Counted from the first letter of the stretch, positions 17,332 to 27,028 are shown. The stretch is 64,000 nucleotides of DNA from Pollutibacter soli (GCA_029269725.1 JARJHS010000003.1:526292-590291); one strand, 5' to 3'. Numbers and translations are program-made. The notes: generated from the sequence alone by a model not told the origin.

Positions 17332-17753
17332 ATAAGTTGTTTACTCCACAGCATTTTTTGCTGTTGCTTGTAATATCGATTTCGATAGCACATTGTGCAA
17401 AGAAGAAAGAAGAAATTAAAACCAATATTGTTATCGATGCAATGACCAGTGGAAGATGGGTGGTTGAAAAATTTTCTGAAAACAATGTTGATGTGACGAG
17501 TGAATTCAGCAATTACGAATTTCAGTTTTATAAAGATGGCTCTGTAAAAGGCTTCAATATCAATGGGGAATCCGTCGGCACATGGGTCGGCGATGTAGTT
17601 TCCGAGACAATTTCATCGAACTTTCCAAATACCAATGATACCCTTAAACGGATGAATGACACCTGGAAAATTGTGAAAAACAGTTTTACTTATGTCGAAG
17701 CGCGGCCAACCAATACCAACAGGACTGCGTTTTTGAAATTAGTAAAGAAATAG
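17328..17753 (+). CDS. Lipocalin-like putative lipoprotein
   Basis: A 141-residue protein with a hydrophobic leader ending at Cys23 (ISIAHC, a loose lipobox), followed by a charged KKKEE linker, as in Bacteroidota surface lipoproteins. The body resembles small lipocalin-like domains: SGRWVVEKF, then VTSEFSNYEFQFYKDGSVKG, a GTW turn, and NDTWKIV. It overlaps the M32 peptidase stop by four bases and is probably translated with it. Its ligand is unknown. About 208 AT-rich bases without a gene separate it from the next gene. Confidence 0.68.
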   Translation: MNKLFTPQHFLLLLVISISIAHCAKKKEEIKTNIVIDAMTSGRWVVEKFSENNVDVTSEFSNYEFQFYKDGSVKGFNINGESVGTWVGDVVSETISSNFPNTNDTLKRMNDTWKIVKNSFTYVEARPTNTNRTAFLKLVKK

Positions 17754-17961
17754 CCTGAGGATCGTTCGTTGTTTAGCTCCAATTATTGCATTCCCCCAAC
17801 TCCTTTGAAAAGTTTTTTTCCTGAGTGTTACATAATTAAGCAATTAATTATTCGTTTTCCATTCGGCACGATCCAATTCTTATAACCACCGATAATCAAT
17901 TATTTATTAAATCAGACAGGTCCCTATAGAATCAACTTAACACTAAAACTGTTTATAGCTT

Positions 17962-20900
17962 TTGAAAATTTTGAAGAATATCGGGCTCTGGCTATTGCTG
18001 TCTCTCGGCATGTTGCATGCGAATGCGCAGAATGCTGAATTCAGTGCTGATGTAACCAGGCAGTGTGCACCCGCCTCCGTGAATTTTACTCCTGCTGAAG
18101 AAAATTCAAATAATACTTATTTCTGGGATTTAGGTAATGGTGTTACCTCCACCAGGATGAAACCATTTGCGACATACATTAATGCAGGTCAGTATACTGT
18201 GAAATTGGTGGTAACGGCTCCGGGCGGCCAGAAGGATTCCGTAATCAAAACAAATTACATTACGGTACTTCCGCAACCAGTGGCCGCATTTGACGCTTCT
18301 GATTCAGTTGGATGCTATCCAAAGAAAATAAAGTTCACTAATAATTCTACTTCTGATGGAGAAATAAGTTCCTATTTCTGGGATTTTGGAGACGGGTTCA
18401 ATTCGAATGAAAAAGAACCGTCACACGTATATAAATTTAATGGTGAATTTACAGTTACACTTACTGTAACTACCAAAGACGGCTGTACTAATACCGTTGC
18501 CAAATCGCGACTGATCAAAATTTCAAATGGAGTGAAGGCCGATTTCTTTGCTCCACTATCCAATGCATGTAAACCACCTTTGAAAATGTCATTTACGAAT
18601 CTGAGCGCAGAATTCGGGACAATGACATGGCAATGGAATTTTGGTAACGATTCTTTATCTGATAGTAAAAATCCCACAGTAACCTACCTGAATTCAGGAG
18701 ACTTTACTGTGCAACTGATTGCAATAAGTAATTCAGGTTGTTCTGATACGGTAAGAAAGAAAATCACCATACCTCCCAGTTCAATTCAAACTTCATTTAC
18801 AGCGCCTGACACTGCATGTGTAAGGCAATCTGTTCTAATAACAAACACATCCTTTCCGGATCCGGATAGTTCATTCTGGGCCTGGGGAGATGGAACCAAT
18901 TCAGTAACCACTTCTCAGATTACGGTCAATAAAACTTACATAAATCCCGGCACCTATACTATCAGGCTGAGAAATAAATTCGGAGTTTGTATCGACTCAA
19001 TCGTTAAAACTATTGTGATTGTAGATACTCCAAAAGCTGCATTCACAAACAGCAGCCCGTTAGGATGTAAACCTCCTTTTACAGTAAAATTCACTGATCA
19101 GTCAACTAACGGTGCAACCTACCTGTGGGATTTTGGTGACGGTCAAACTTCAACGGAACAAAATCCAAGTCATATATACAATGACTATGGCCTTTTTAAT
19201 GTTTCGCTCACTGTTACCAACAGAAATGGTTGCAAATCGAAAATTGTAAAATCTGCTCTTGTTAATGTAGCTAAGCCGGTTTTCAAAATAAACAACCTGC
19301 CAGATAGCGGCTGTGCTCCGTTTACGGTAGCTCCGGATATTGACGTAGATGCAATCGACGGGGTCAATAGTTATTTCTGGGATTTTGGAAATGGAGTTAC
19401 AAGTACTCAGCAAAAACCATCGGTCACTTATACGGCAATAGGAAACTACACAATAAAGCTTGTAGTATTAACCAAGGCTGGCTGTCGCGACTCTGTTTCA
19501 GTCAGAAACATAAAAGTAGGTGAACCGGGTGCGAATGCCGTATTCAGTGCATCACCGTTATCCAATTGTACGGGGCAGGCAATTAATTTCACCGATCAGA
19601 GTACGGGAAATGTCACCGGCTGGCTATGGGAATTTGGTGACGGCCGCAAATCAAGTGAGCAAAATCCGATAAAAATATATAGTGATACCGGTTGGTTCGA
19701 TGTAACACTCACTGTATTCAATAATGGTTGCGGAAATTCGGTTACACGTCCGCAATACATAAATATTAAAGGCCCGATTGGTCGTTTTGGTTACCAGATT
19801 GATTGTGATAACCGGAGAACGATGGCTTTTAAGGATAGTTCAAAAAATACAGATAGTCATTTCTGGGATTTCGGAGACGGAACTACTTCAACAATACCGA
19901 GCCCTACTCATACTTTCCCAACCGAAGGCGAGTATAATGTAAATCTCACGCTTACAAAAGATGGCTGTACGACAGTAGTGACAAAGAAAATCTTCATTGT
20001 TAATGAAAAAGCAGAATATACCGTTACACCTGATGTTATTTGCAGAGGTTCGTCAGCGCTGTTTACCGCAAAACTTGCAACTCCTGATTTTGCCGTAGGA
20101 AGATATCAATGGGATTTCGGAAATGGAGTCTATGTAGATTCGCCGCGGGTTACTTCTTTCACCTATACGGGATTTGCCAACGGAACATATACAACGCGCC
20201 TGAAAATTACAGACTACAATGGTTGTTTTGACTCATCATCAAAAGTGATCAAGATCGGCGGCCCTACAGCTAAATTTTCTGCCGTTAATCCAACGGGATG
20301 TAAGGGTTTGAATGTGAATTTTAACGATGAATCATTTGGTGATGGAGCTGTTAACATCGTCAACAGAATTTGGGATTTTGGAGATGGAGTAATTATCAGC
20401 ACTACACAAACATCTGTTCAGCATCAGTATGTTCGTGCAGGAACTTTTTCAGTAAAACTGAAAGTGGTTGATGCTGCTGGCTGTATTGATAGTTTGGTTA
20501 TACGCAACCTGATTACCACCTCAGAACCAAAAGCTTCATTCATTGTTGCCGATTCAATCACTTGTCCTGGTCGTCCACTCCAGTTCTCAAGTACTTCAAC
20601 ACCAGCTTCAGTAAATATTTTTACATGGACTTTCGGTGATGGTTCTGCACCGCAGACAGGAAGAAACGAGGTGCATACCTATAATGCCGTCGGAAATTAC
20701 ACTGTTAAGCTTAAAATCCGTGACAGGTTTGGTTGTGAAGATTCAATAACAAAATCAAACTTTATTAAAATTGACACTCCTTACGCAGCCTTTACCATCA
20801 GTGATTCAGTCGGAACATGTCCGCCGCTGAATGTCAAATTTAAATTCGAGGGAAATTTTGCTTCTGGTATCTTCTGGGATTTTGGAGATGGCGGTACTAA

Positions 20901-22773
20901 CGTTGGTGAAGATACGGTTAGTCACTCCTATTCATTTCCTGGTGTGTATACAGCTAAACTAATTGTAACCAGCCCAGGAGGCTGTACCGACACAGCATAC
21001 AAAACGATAACCGTATATGGCCCGAATGGAACATTCAATTATAACCCCATAGGTGGTTGTGCACCATTGCAGGTACAGTTTAATGTAACTACACAAAACG
21101 TAGACAAAATCACTTACAATTTTGGTAATGGTGACGCTATCCAGAAAACGGAACAAACGTCAGTAAACTATATCTATACTGATCCGGATCATGTATTACC
21201 TGTTGTAATATTATATGACGACAAAGGTTGTGCTGTACCGATCAAAGGAAAAGATTCAATTAAAGTAATTAAAGTATTTCCAGGATTTAAAGTTGATTCA
21301 AGATCACTTTGTCAGAATGGTTCAGTGACATTCACCGATACCTCAAAGAGTATCGGCAAATTCACCAACTGGCTCTGGAATTTCGGTGATGGACAAACAT
21401 CTACGGATCAGCACCCGGTTCACTATTATTCGTTACCAGGTCAGTATACAGTAACATTAACTGCAACGACAGAGTTTGGATGTAGTGAGACCATCACCAA
21501 ACCAGCTTATATAATTGTCAATCGCAATCCTGTTACAGGTATCACATCTTCCGTAGATTCAATCTGTGTGAACAACACGATAACTTTCAATGGAATTGTC
21601 GTACAACCGGATACACTCGCATTGACCTGGTCATGGAATTTCGGAAATGGTCAGACTTCAACTTTGCAGAATCCTCCGGCACAATTGTATACCCAGTCCG
21701 GTAACTACAACGTGCAACTGATTACAACCAATAGCATGGGTTGTAAAGACACGGTGATTTACCCGATCAATATCCAGGGTCTGCCACTGACGGATGCTGG
21801 TCCGGATGTCGATATATGTCGCGGCCAATCTGTGCAGCTGAATGCGACAGGGGCAGTAAGCTATCAATGGACGCCGGCAACTGCATTGAGTTGTACCAAC
21901 TGCCCGAATCCAACAGCGAATCCGCTGGATACAACCAAATACTATGTCACCGGGCGGTCAGCATTCGGATGTACGTCAAGAGATTCAATCATGGTGAATG
22001 TGATCCAACCTTCACAGGTTGTGGCTCCGCCAAACGATTCATTGTGTATCGGGCAGAGCCTGCAATTGGTTGCTAAAGGAACTATGGTTTACAGCTGGTC
22101 ACCAACTACCGGGTTGAATAATCCGAATATTGCTAACCCTGTTGCAAGCCCGACAACAACAACTACGTACACAGTAACGGGATCGGATATACGAGGATGT
22201 TTTGTGAGTACAGACACGGTTAGGATTTCAGTGTTCCCATATCCGACAGTCACTACTGGTGCAGATACAACCATACAGGTGGGCTTCTCAATCAAACTGC
22301 CTTCAGCAACATCTTCAGATGTTACGGGCATATTGTGGAGTCCGAGCGTGGGATTGAGTTGTACAACATGTCCGAGCCCGACTGCTTCACCGACATTCAA
22401 CACTACTTACACAATTACAGTGAAGAACAATGGAGGATGCCAGGCCAGCGATGCGATCACTGTATTCGTTGTTTGTAATGATCAGAATCTCTTTATGCCA
22501 AATACCTTCTCACCGAATGGTGATGGCATGAACGAAATATTCTACCCGAGAGGAAGAGGTATCAACACCATCAGGACATTGCGGATATTCAACCGTTGGG
22601 GCCAGGTGGTATTTGAGAAAAAGAATTTCAACGCCAATGATCCGTCTGCAGGTTGGGACGGTACATTCAAAGGTGCGAAACTGGCTCCCGATGTGTATGT
22701 GTACATGATGGATCTGAGTTGTGAAAACAATTCCATCATCACACGCAAAGGAGATGTAACACTTATCCGATAA
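17962..22773 (+). CDS. Giant PKD-repeat surface protein with type B T9SS sorting domain
   Basis: A 1603-residue secreted protein. The start is a TTG (another TTG nine bases on is also possible), followed by a signal peptide ending HANAQ. I count 15 PKD domains by their W-D/N-F-G-D/N-G cores, each with a conserved GC dipeptide suggesting disulphides. Three Ig-like modules follow (QWTPA, SWSPTTG, LWSPSVG). The last 95 residues are a gliding-motility-associated CHU_C sorting domain: MPNTFSPNGDGMNE, IFNRWGQVVFE, GWDGTFKG and the end KGDVTLIR. That domain directs T9SS export and is linked to the PorP/SprF protein encoded 20 bases downstream. It is probably an adhesin; no enzyme domain is seen. Confidence 0.92.
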   Translation: MKILKNIGLWLLLSLGMLHANAQNAEFSADVTRQCAPASVNFTPAEENSNNTYFWDLGNGVTSTRMKPFATYINAGQYTVKLVVTAPGGQKDSVIKTNYITVLPQPVAAFDASDSVGCYPKKIKFTNNSTSDGEISSYFWDFGDGFNSNEKEPSHVYKFNGEFTVTLTVTTKDGCTNTVAKSRLIKISNGVKADFFAPLSNACKPPLKMSFTNLSAEFGTMTWQWNFGNDSLSDSKNPTVTYLNSGDFTVQLIAISNSGCSDTVRKKITIPPSSIQTSFTAPDTACVRQSVLITNTSFPDPDSSFWAWGDGTNSVTTSQITVNKTYINPGTYTIRLRNKFGVCIDSIVKTIVIVDTPKAAFTNSSPLGCKPPFTVKFTDQSTNGATYLWDFGDGQTSTEQNPSHIYNDYGLFNVSLTVTNRNGCKSKIVKSALVNVAKPVFKINNLPDSGCAPFTVAPDIDVDAIDGVNSYFWDFGNGVTSTQQKPSVTYTAIGNYTIKLVVLTKAGCRDSVSVRNIKVGEPGANAVFSASPLSNCTGQAINFTDQSTGNVTGWLWEFGDGRKSSEQNPIKIYSDTGWFDVTLTVFNNGCGNSVTRPQYINIKGPIGRFGYQIDCDNRRTMAFKDSSKNTDSHFWDFGDGTTSTIPSPTHTFPTEGEYNVNLTLTKDGCTTVVTKKIFIVNEKAEYTVTPDVICRGSSALFTAKLATPDFAVGRYQWDFGNGVYVDSPRVTSFTYTGFANGTYTTRLKITDYNGCFDSSSKVIKIGGPTAKFSAVNPTGCKGLNVNFNDESFGDGAVNIVNRIWDFGDGVIISTTQTSVQHQYVRAGTFSVKLKVVDAAGCIDSLVIRNLITTSEPKASFIVADSITCPGRPLQFSSTSTPASVNIFTWTFGDGSAPQTGRNEVHTYNAVGNYTVKLKIRDRFGCEDSITKSNFIKIDTPYAAFTISDSVGTCPPLNVKFKFEGNFASGIFWDFGDGGTNVGEDTVSHSYSFPGVYTAKLIVTSPGGCTDTAYKTITVYGPNGTFNYNPIGGCAPLQVQFNVTTQNVDKITYNFGNGDAIQKTEQTSVNYIYTDPDHVLPVVILYDDKGCAVPIKGKDSIKVIKVFPGFKVDSRSLCQNGSVTFTDTSKSIGKFTNWLWNFGDGQTSTDQHPVHYYSLPGQYTVTLTATTEFGCSETITKPAYIIVNRNPVTGITSSVDSICVNNTITFNGIVVQPDTLALTWSWNFGNGQTSTLQNPPAQLYTQSGNYNVQLITTNSMGCKDTVIYPINIQGLPLTDAGPDVDICRGQSVQLNATGAVSYQWTPATALSCTNCPNPTANPLDTTKYYVTGRSAFGCTSRDSIMVNVIQPSQVVAPPNDSLCIGQSLQLVAKGTMVYSWSPTTGLNNPNIANPVASPTTTTTYTVTGSDIRGCFVSTDTVRISVFPYPTVTTGADTTIQVGFSIKLPSATSSDVTGILWSPSVGLSCTTCPSPTASPTFNTTYTITVKNNGGCQASDAITVFVVCNDQNLFMPNTFSPNGDGMNEIFYPRGRGINTIRTLRIFNRWGQVVFEKKNFNANDPSAGWDGTFKGAKLAPDVYVYMMDLSCENNSIITRKGDVTLIR

Positions 22774-22793
22774 CCGAACAACAGCTTTGAGAT

Positions 22794-23822
22794 GTGAAAA
22801 AGTTTAGATTACCATTCCGACAATTCTTCGCCATAGTAGCGGGAGTATTTATGATGGGAGAAACCGGTGCGCAGGATCTGCATTTCTCGCAGTTCTTCGA
22901 GGCACCATTGCTTCGCAATCCATCGCTGGCAGGTTTGTTCGAAGGTGACATTCGTGTGCAGGGGGTTTATCGCAATCAATGGAACAGTATTTCATTCCCA
23001 TACCAAACAGGATCACTTAATGCAGACTATAAATTTCCGGTAGGCAAAGGTGATGATTTCATGACGCTGGGAATTCAGACACTGTTTGATAAAGCAGGAA
23101 CCGTTGCACTGAATACGACCTACGTTATGCCGGCTGTGAATTTCCATAAAGCAGTGAGTGCAACAAGAAATTCATTTTTATCTCTTGGATTCATGGGCGG
23201 TATCGTGAGCAGGCGACTCGATCGTTCCAAAGTAACCACCAACAACCAGTATGACGGTTTTGGATACAACGGTTCTCTGCCTGACGGAGAAACTTTTGTA
23301 AACAACTACAGTTATTTTGATGCCAGTGTGGGTATGAGTTTCAACAGTACATTAGGCTCAGAAGAACAACACACCTATTTCATCGGACTCGCCTATCATC
23401 ATTTTACAAAGCCGGTCAATTCTTTTTATAGAAATATCAATCACCTGCCCAAATGGGTTGTTTCCGGTGGATTGAAAATGTTTATCGATCCTTTTTCATA
23501 CGTTACTTTCCATGCAGATTATAGCAGACAGGATCCTTTTGAAGAAGTCATTTTCGGTGGAATGTATTCAAGAAAACTGGGTGATGAAGATGTACCGACG
23601 GTAACTGTTCATGGTGGATTGTATTACAGGCTTGGTGATGCAGTTATTCCAGTTGTAAAACTTGATTATCATCCTTTCTCTCTCGCCTTCAGTTATGATG
23701 TAAATGCATCAAAACTTGCCACTGCAAGCCAGGGCCGCGGCGGTGTAGAGATTTCTCTTTCTTACATTGCCTTCGTAAATAAAGAGAATTCGACGAAGAA
23801 TTTGAAGTGTCCGAAGTTTTAA
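22794..23822 (+). CDS. PorP/SprF-family T9SS membrane protein
   Basis: A 342-residue outer-membrane protein of the family needed to export and attach type B T9SS substrates such as SprB. The start is GTG; no ATG fits, and the GTG gives a proper signal peptide (MKKFRLPFRQFFAIVAGVFM, cut near TGAQ). The mature N-terminus QDLHFSQFFEAPLLRNPSLA and the YRNQWNSI motif are the family's trademarks. Alternating strands to the end suggest a 14-stranded barrel. It lies 20 bases after the giant PKD gene and is surely co-transcribed, making it the probable dedicated partner of that cargo. Confidence 0.92.
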   Translation: MKKFRLPFRQFFAIVAGVFMMGETGAQDLHFSQFFEAPLLRNPSLAGLFEGDIRVQGVYRNQWNSISFPYQTGSLNADYKFPVGKGDDFMTLGIQTLFDKAGTVALNTTYVMPAVNFHKAVSATRNSFLSLGFMGGIVSRRLDRSKVTTNNQYDGFGYNGSLPDGETFVNNYSYFDASVGMSFNSTLGSEEQHTYFIGLAYHHFTKPVNSFYRNINHLPKWVVSGGLKMFIDPFSYVTFHADYSRQDPFEEVIFGGMYSRKLGDEDVPTVTVHGGLYYRLGDAVIPVVKLDYHPFSLAFSYDVNASKLATASQGRGGVEISLSYIAFVNKENSTKNLKCPKF

Positions 23823-23833
23823 AAAAATTGGTT

Positions 23834-23882
23834 GGTTGTTCGTTGTTCGTTATTCGTTTTTCGTTGTTCGTTGTTCGTTTGT
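23834..23882. repeat. Heptamer array of cgttgtt units
   Basis: Seven consecutive 7-mers: ggttgtt, cgttgtt, cgttatt, cgttttt, cgttgtt, cgttgtt, cgtttgt. They start 12 bases after the PorP stop. The 359-base gap 23823-24181 is otherwise made of this array, the next one, and no supportable gene; an open frame at 23807-24139 is repeat-derived. Confidence 0.85.
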
Positions 23883-23986
23883 GGTACCAAATACAGGTGA
23901 GTGAAAAACATCCTCCAATTCGTTTTCGACATTACAGCGAAACACTCTGCGGAGGAAACTATTTCGTCCGCGACATCGATTCGGTC

Positions 23987-24042
23987 CGACAACTGACAAC
24001 CGGCAACCTGCAGACAGGCCGACTACCAATAACTAAAGTGAC
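23987..24042. repeat. Degenerate heptamer array (cgacaac units)
   Basis: The units cgacaac, tgacaac, cggcaac, ctgcaga keep a 7-base period (23987-24014) and fade through caggccg, actacca, ataacta, aagtgac. It is the second array of this gap, with a different unit from the first. Confidence 0.5.
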
Positions 24043-24181
24043 TTCGCTCATAGTAATGCTCGCCGCAGAGATCTGCTGCCCGCTGCCTGTTCGGTCTTCC
24101 GGTTCACTGCAAACTGAAAACAACTGCACTTTTTTTTGAAATCACTCAACCAATCTGTAATATCGATGTTATTGAAAAGTC

Positions 24182-24652
24182 ATGTCGATAAAACCTGGAC
24201 AAGCCGCGCCGCAGTTTTCCTTATTTGATACAGAAAAGAAGAAAATAAGTCTGTCTGATTTTAAAGGCCAACCTGTACTTATACTTTTCTTCCCCCTTGC
24301 ATTTACGAGCACCTGTACTAAAGAACTATGCAGTGTACGTGATGATATTGCACATTATGATCAACTGAAAGTTCAGATCCTCGCGATTTCCGTGGATTCT
24401 CTTTACAGCCTGAAAAAATATAAGGAAGAGCAAAAATTAAATTTTCCCCTGCTTTCAGATTTCAATAAGGAAGTAAGTACGGCATACGATACGATATATC
24501 CTTTATTTGGCTTTGATATGAAAGGAGTTAGTAAAAGATCAGCATTCGTGATTGATCCGGATGGAGTTGTTGTATATGCAGAAGTACTCGAGAATGCGGG
24601 TGAGATACCCAATTTCGAAGCAATAGAAAAGACTCTTTTAACGTTTGCTTAA
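24182..24652 (+). CDS. Peroxiredoxin (AhpC/TSA family, AhpE/BCP-like)
   Basis: A 156-residue thiol peroxidase that reduces hydroperoxides. The active-site motif P-x3-T-x2-C is PLAFTSTC, with the peroxidatic Cys45. Cys50 lies in the same helix, and no distant resolving cysteine is evident, so it is likely a 1-Cys or atypical type reduced by thioredoxin. The N-terminus APQFSLFDTEKKKISLSDFK and the later KRSAFVIDPDGVVVYAEVL are typical. No signal peptide is seen, so it is cytoplasmic. It stands alone after the heptamer-array gap. Confidence 0.92.
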   Translation: MSIKPGQAAPQFSLFDTEKKKISLSDFKGQPVLILFFPLAFTSTCTKELCSVRDDIAHYDQLKVQILAISVDSLYSLKKYKEEQKLNFPLLSDFNKEVSTAYDTIYPLFGFDMKGVSKRSAFVIDPDGVVVYAEVLENAGEIPNFEAIEKTLLTFA

Positions 24653-24765
24653 CCGATGTATCATTCTTCCGCCTTTATTGAAAATCAACATTTTACAAAT
24701 AAAGAACGGATTGATTCAGATACTTGCTTTTTTAACATTTAGATATTAATTTAGTGCCGTATAGT

Positions 24766-24773
24766 TACCTTTG
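24766..24773 (+). promoter_or_regulatory. -7 box (TACCTTTG) abutting a start codon
   Basis: TACCTTTG ends seven bases before the ATG at 24781. If used, the transcript would be leaderless or nearly so. Confidence 0.4.
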
Positions 24774-24780
24774 AAAAAGA

Positions 24781-25122
24781 ATGAAAAATTTTACCATCAT
24801 TTTTATTGTGGCATTATTTTTCTCGCTGAACGGGAACGCGCAAACGAATACTGCGTCTACTGCTCAGGAGGTCGCAAGGATTGTAAAATATTTCCCCAAC
24901 CCGGCAACTACTTATATCAATTTTGAGTTCCGGAATTTCCTCGAAAAAAATCACACGCTACAGATCTATAATTTCCTCGGCAAAAAAATCCTTGATGTAC
25001 AGGAACTCACCTCACGTACACAGGTTAATCTCACCAATTATACGCGCGGTGTTTACATTTTCCAGGTAAAAGACAAATCGGGAAAAGTAGTTGAATCAGG
25101 AAAATTCCACGTTGAGAAATAG
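24781..25122 (+). CDS. Mini secreted protein, essentially a lone T9SS type A sorting domain
   Basis: A 113-residue product: a signal peptide (MKNFTIIFIVALFFSLNGNAQ) followed by about 15 linker residues. The rest is a type A sorting domain: YFPNPATTYINFEF, LQIYNFLGKKIL, then RGVYIFQVKDKSGKV and a terminal KFHVEK. There is no room for a catalytic or binding domain. It is not an obvious fragment: the frame is intact, it has its own -7 box and it ends cleanly. It may be a small surface component, a decoy or competitor for the sorting machinery, or a relic of a larger cargo gene. Domain call firm, function unknown. Confidence 0.85.
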   Translation: MKNFTIIFIVALFFSLNGNAQTNTASTAQEVARIVKYFPNPATTYINFEFRNFLEKNHTLQIYNFLGKKILDVQELTSRTQVNLTNYTRGVYIFQVKDKSGKVVESGKFHVEK

Positions 25123-25127
25123 GTTTT

Positions 25128-25156
25128 ACGTATAACGTATAACGTTCCACGTTATA
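25128..25156. repeat. AACGTT/ACGTAT-type 7-bp array between convergent genes
   Basis: The units acgtata, acgtata, acgttcc, acgttat bridge the 29-base gap between the mini sorting-domain gene and rlmI. The last rlmI codons (Asn-Val) and TAA fall at its edge. Confidence 0.75.
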
Positions 25157-26330
25157 CATTGTCGACCTGCACTATCAGGAACTTCAGGTAATTCGTATTC
25201 TCCAGCCCGGGAACAATAGGGTGATCAGAAGATTGTGCCTGGAAGGTTACCTGCCTGATCTTCTTACGGGCATCCTTAGCTGCCATTTCAATGACCTGCA
25301 AAAACATTTCCGGTGGAACAAGATTCGTACAGGAAGAAGTAACCAGAAATCCTCCCGGCCTGACGAGTTTCATTCCGCGGAGATTGATTTCTTTATAACC
25401 GGTAATTGCTTTCTGTACTGCTGACCGGGTCTTTGCAAAGGAAGGCGGATCAAGCATTACTACATCCCATTTCTTGCCTTCCTTTACCCATTGTTTCAAT
25501 ACGTCAAAAGCATTTACTTCCTGGAACCTGCAGATATGATCAAGCCCATTAAGCTTTGCATTTGCTTCGGCCATCGCTACCGCCTGCGCAGAAATATCCA
25601 GACCTAAAACAGATTTTGCTCCATAATATCCTGCGTGAATTTCAAAAGTGCCGGTATAACAAAAAGCACCAAGAACATCAGCATCTTTCACGATGTTTGA
25701 TATCGCTCGGCGATTATCCTGCTGATCGAGAAAATAACCGGTCTTCTGACCTTTCTCGACATCAGCATAGAACTGCAGGCCGTTTTCTTTCAGGGTGATT
25801 TTTGTATCAAACGGCGCGGATAAAAATCCCTTATGCTGTGTCATTCCTTCCAGCTCACGAACCGGAACATCATTTCTTTCAAAAATTCCCTTCGGAGTAA
25901 AAATCGTGTTTAATGCATCAACAATTGCTGGCTTCCAGACATCAATTCCCAATGCGAGTGTCTGGATGACAAAATAATCATTGAACTTGTCAATGATCAG
26001 CTGGGGGAGTTCATCAGCTTCTCCAAACACAAGACGGCAATTTTCAGTATATCCAAGTTTTTTCCGGTAGTTCCAGGCTCGTTTAAGCCTGTTCAGAAAA
26101 AATTCTGCGTTGATGGTTTCATTGGGATTACGGGTGAGAATCCTCGCAGTGATCATTGATTGAGGATTTACGAATCCCCGGCCCACAAACTTGTCATCAT
26201 ACGTATAGATATCGGCTATATCACCACCGTGGAGCTCATCGTCCATCTGATCGATCTCATTGGAGAAAACCCAGGGGTGTCCGGCAAGTAGCCTGCCTGC
26301 GACCTTTTTCTTCAGGATAATTTTTAACAT
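25152..26330 (-). CDS. rlmI: 23S rRNA (cytosine-C5)-methyltransferase RlmI-like
   Basis: A 392-residue SAM-dependent RNA methyltransferase like RlmI, which makes m5C1962 in 23S rRNA. The N-terminal PUA domain (about 1-75: RLLAGHPWVFSNEI, GDIADIY) and the central EEHEH-like segment precede the Rossmann domain. That domain has motif I VLGAFCYTGTFEIHAG, motif IV DPPSFAKTRS and the catalytic cysteine motif TSSCTNLVPP. Length and order match the family (396 in E. coli). The start MLKIILKKK is the natural one and lies only five bases from a -7 box. Confidence 0.9.
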   Translation of the reverse strand: MLKIILKKKVAGRLLAGHPWVFSNEIDQMDDELHGGDIADIYTYDDKFVGRGFVNPQSMITARILTRNPNETINAEFFLNRLKRAWNYRKKLGYTENCRLVFGEADELPQLIIDKFNDYFVIQTLALGIDVWKPAIVDALNTIFTPKGIFERNDVPVRELEGMTQHKGFLSAPFDTKITLKENGLQFYADVEKGQKTGYFLDQQDNRRAISNIVKDADVLGAFCYTGTFEIHAGYYGAKSVLGLDISAQAVAMAEANAKLNGLDHICRFQEVNAFDVLKQWVKEGKKWDVVMLDPPSFAKTRSAVQKAITGYKEINLRGMKLVRPGGFLVTSSCTNLVPPEMFLQVIEMAAKDARKKIRQVTFQAQSSDHPIVPGLENTNYLKFLIVQVDNV

Positions 26331-26335
26331 AGGCG

Positions 26336-26343
26336 CAAAGGTA
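26336..26343 (-). promoter_or_regulatory. -7 box (TACCTTTG) abutting the rlmI start
   Basis: The minus strand reads TACCTTTG, five bases before the rlmI ATG. A leaderless or near-leaderless transcript is implied if the box is used. Confidence 0.4.
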
Positions 26344-26452
26344 AGCCGATGTCATATGAAGTAATAACCCGGGTAAATTTCAGACAATTTGACCTGCAAA
26401 GGCAGGATGGCAAGGCATTTGACTATATTTTCGCTCCTGATAAAACTCAATT

Positions 26453-27028
26453 ATGGAAGAAAAAAATCGCAATACGGCGGAAAAAAACGACAATGCGCCT
26501 GAAGAAACGGCAATCAACCTGAATTCAGATGAAAATATTGCCGGAGTTAACCGCCTGGATGATGAAATGACCGAAGAAAATGAGTCAGAGGATATGCGGA
26601 TCGAATTACAGGAACAGAAAGACAAATTTGTACGCCTGTTTGCTGAATTTGACAATTTCAAACGCCGAAATGCCCGTGAAAGAGTTGAATTGATTCAGAC
26701 TGCTGGAAAAGAGGTAATTATTTCCATGCTGGAAGTGCTTGACGACTGCGATCGTGCAGAAAAGCAGATTCCGAAGGAATGGGCTGACTCGCCTGCTACC
26801 TCTGGTGTTCAACTGGTTTTTAATAAGCTCAGAACTGCTTTACAACAAAAGGGATTGAAAGAAATGAAATCTATAGGTGAGCGTTTCGATCCGGACCTGC
26901 ATGAAGCCATTACGGAAATCCCGGTAACTGATCCGGCGATGAAAGGAAAAGTCGTGGACGTAGTAGAAAAAGGCTATTTCCTCAATGATAAAATAATCCG
27001 CTTCGCAAAGGTCGTTGTTGGAAAATAA
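26453..27028 (+). CDS. grpE: GrpE nucleotide exchange factor
   Basis: GrpE releases ADP from DnaK. The 191-residue protein has an acidic, disordered N-terminus (about 1-45), a long helix with the FDNFKRRNARERVELI signature and a C-terminal beta-wing domain. The motif FDPDLHEAI and the closing GYFLNDKIIRFAKVVVGK are diagnostic. It lies 42 bases upstream of dnaJ on the same strand, the usual chaperone pair. No CIRCE element was found in the 122-base divergent gap before it, so control is not visible. Confidence 0.95.
   Translation: MEEKNRNTAEKNDNAPEETAINLNSDENIAGVNRLDDEMTEENESEDMRIELQEQKDKFVRLFAEFDNFKRRNARERVELIQTAGKEVIISMLEVLDDCDRAEKQIPKEWADSPATSGVQLVFNKLRTALQQKGLKEMKSIGERFDPDLHEAITEIPVTDPAMKGKVVDVVEKGYFLNDKIIRFAKVVVGK

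Noticed and set aside
23807-24139. Open frame of 110 codons after the PorP gene
   Set aside because: It overlaps the end of porP, is written mostly in 7-bp repeats (SLFVIRFSLFVV) and has no family-like features.
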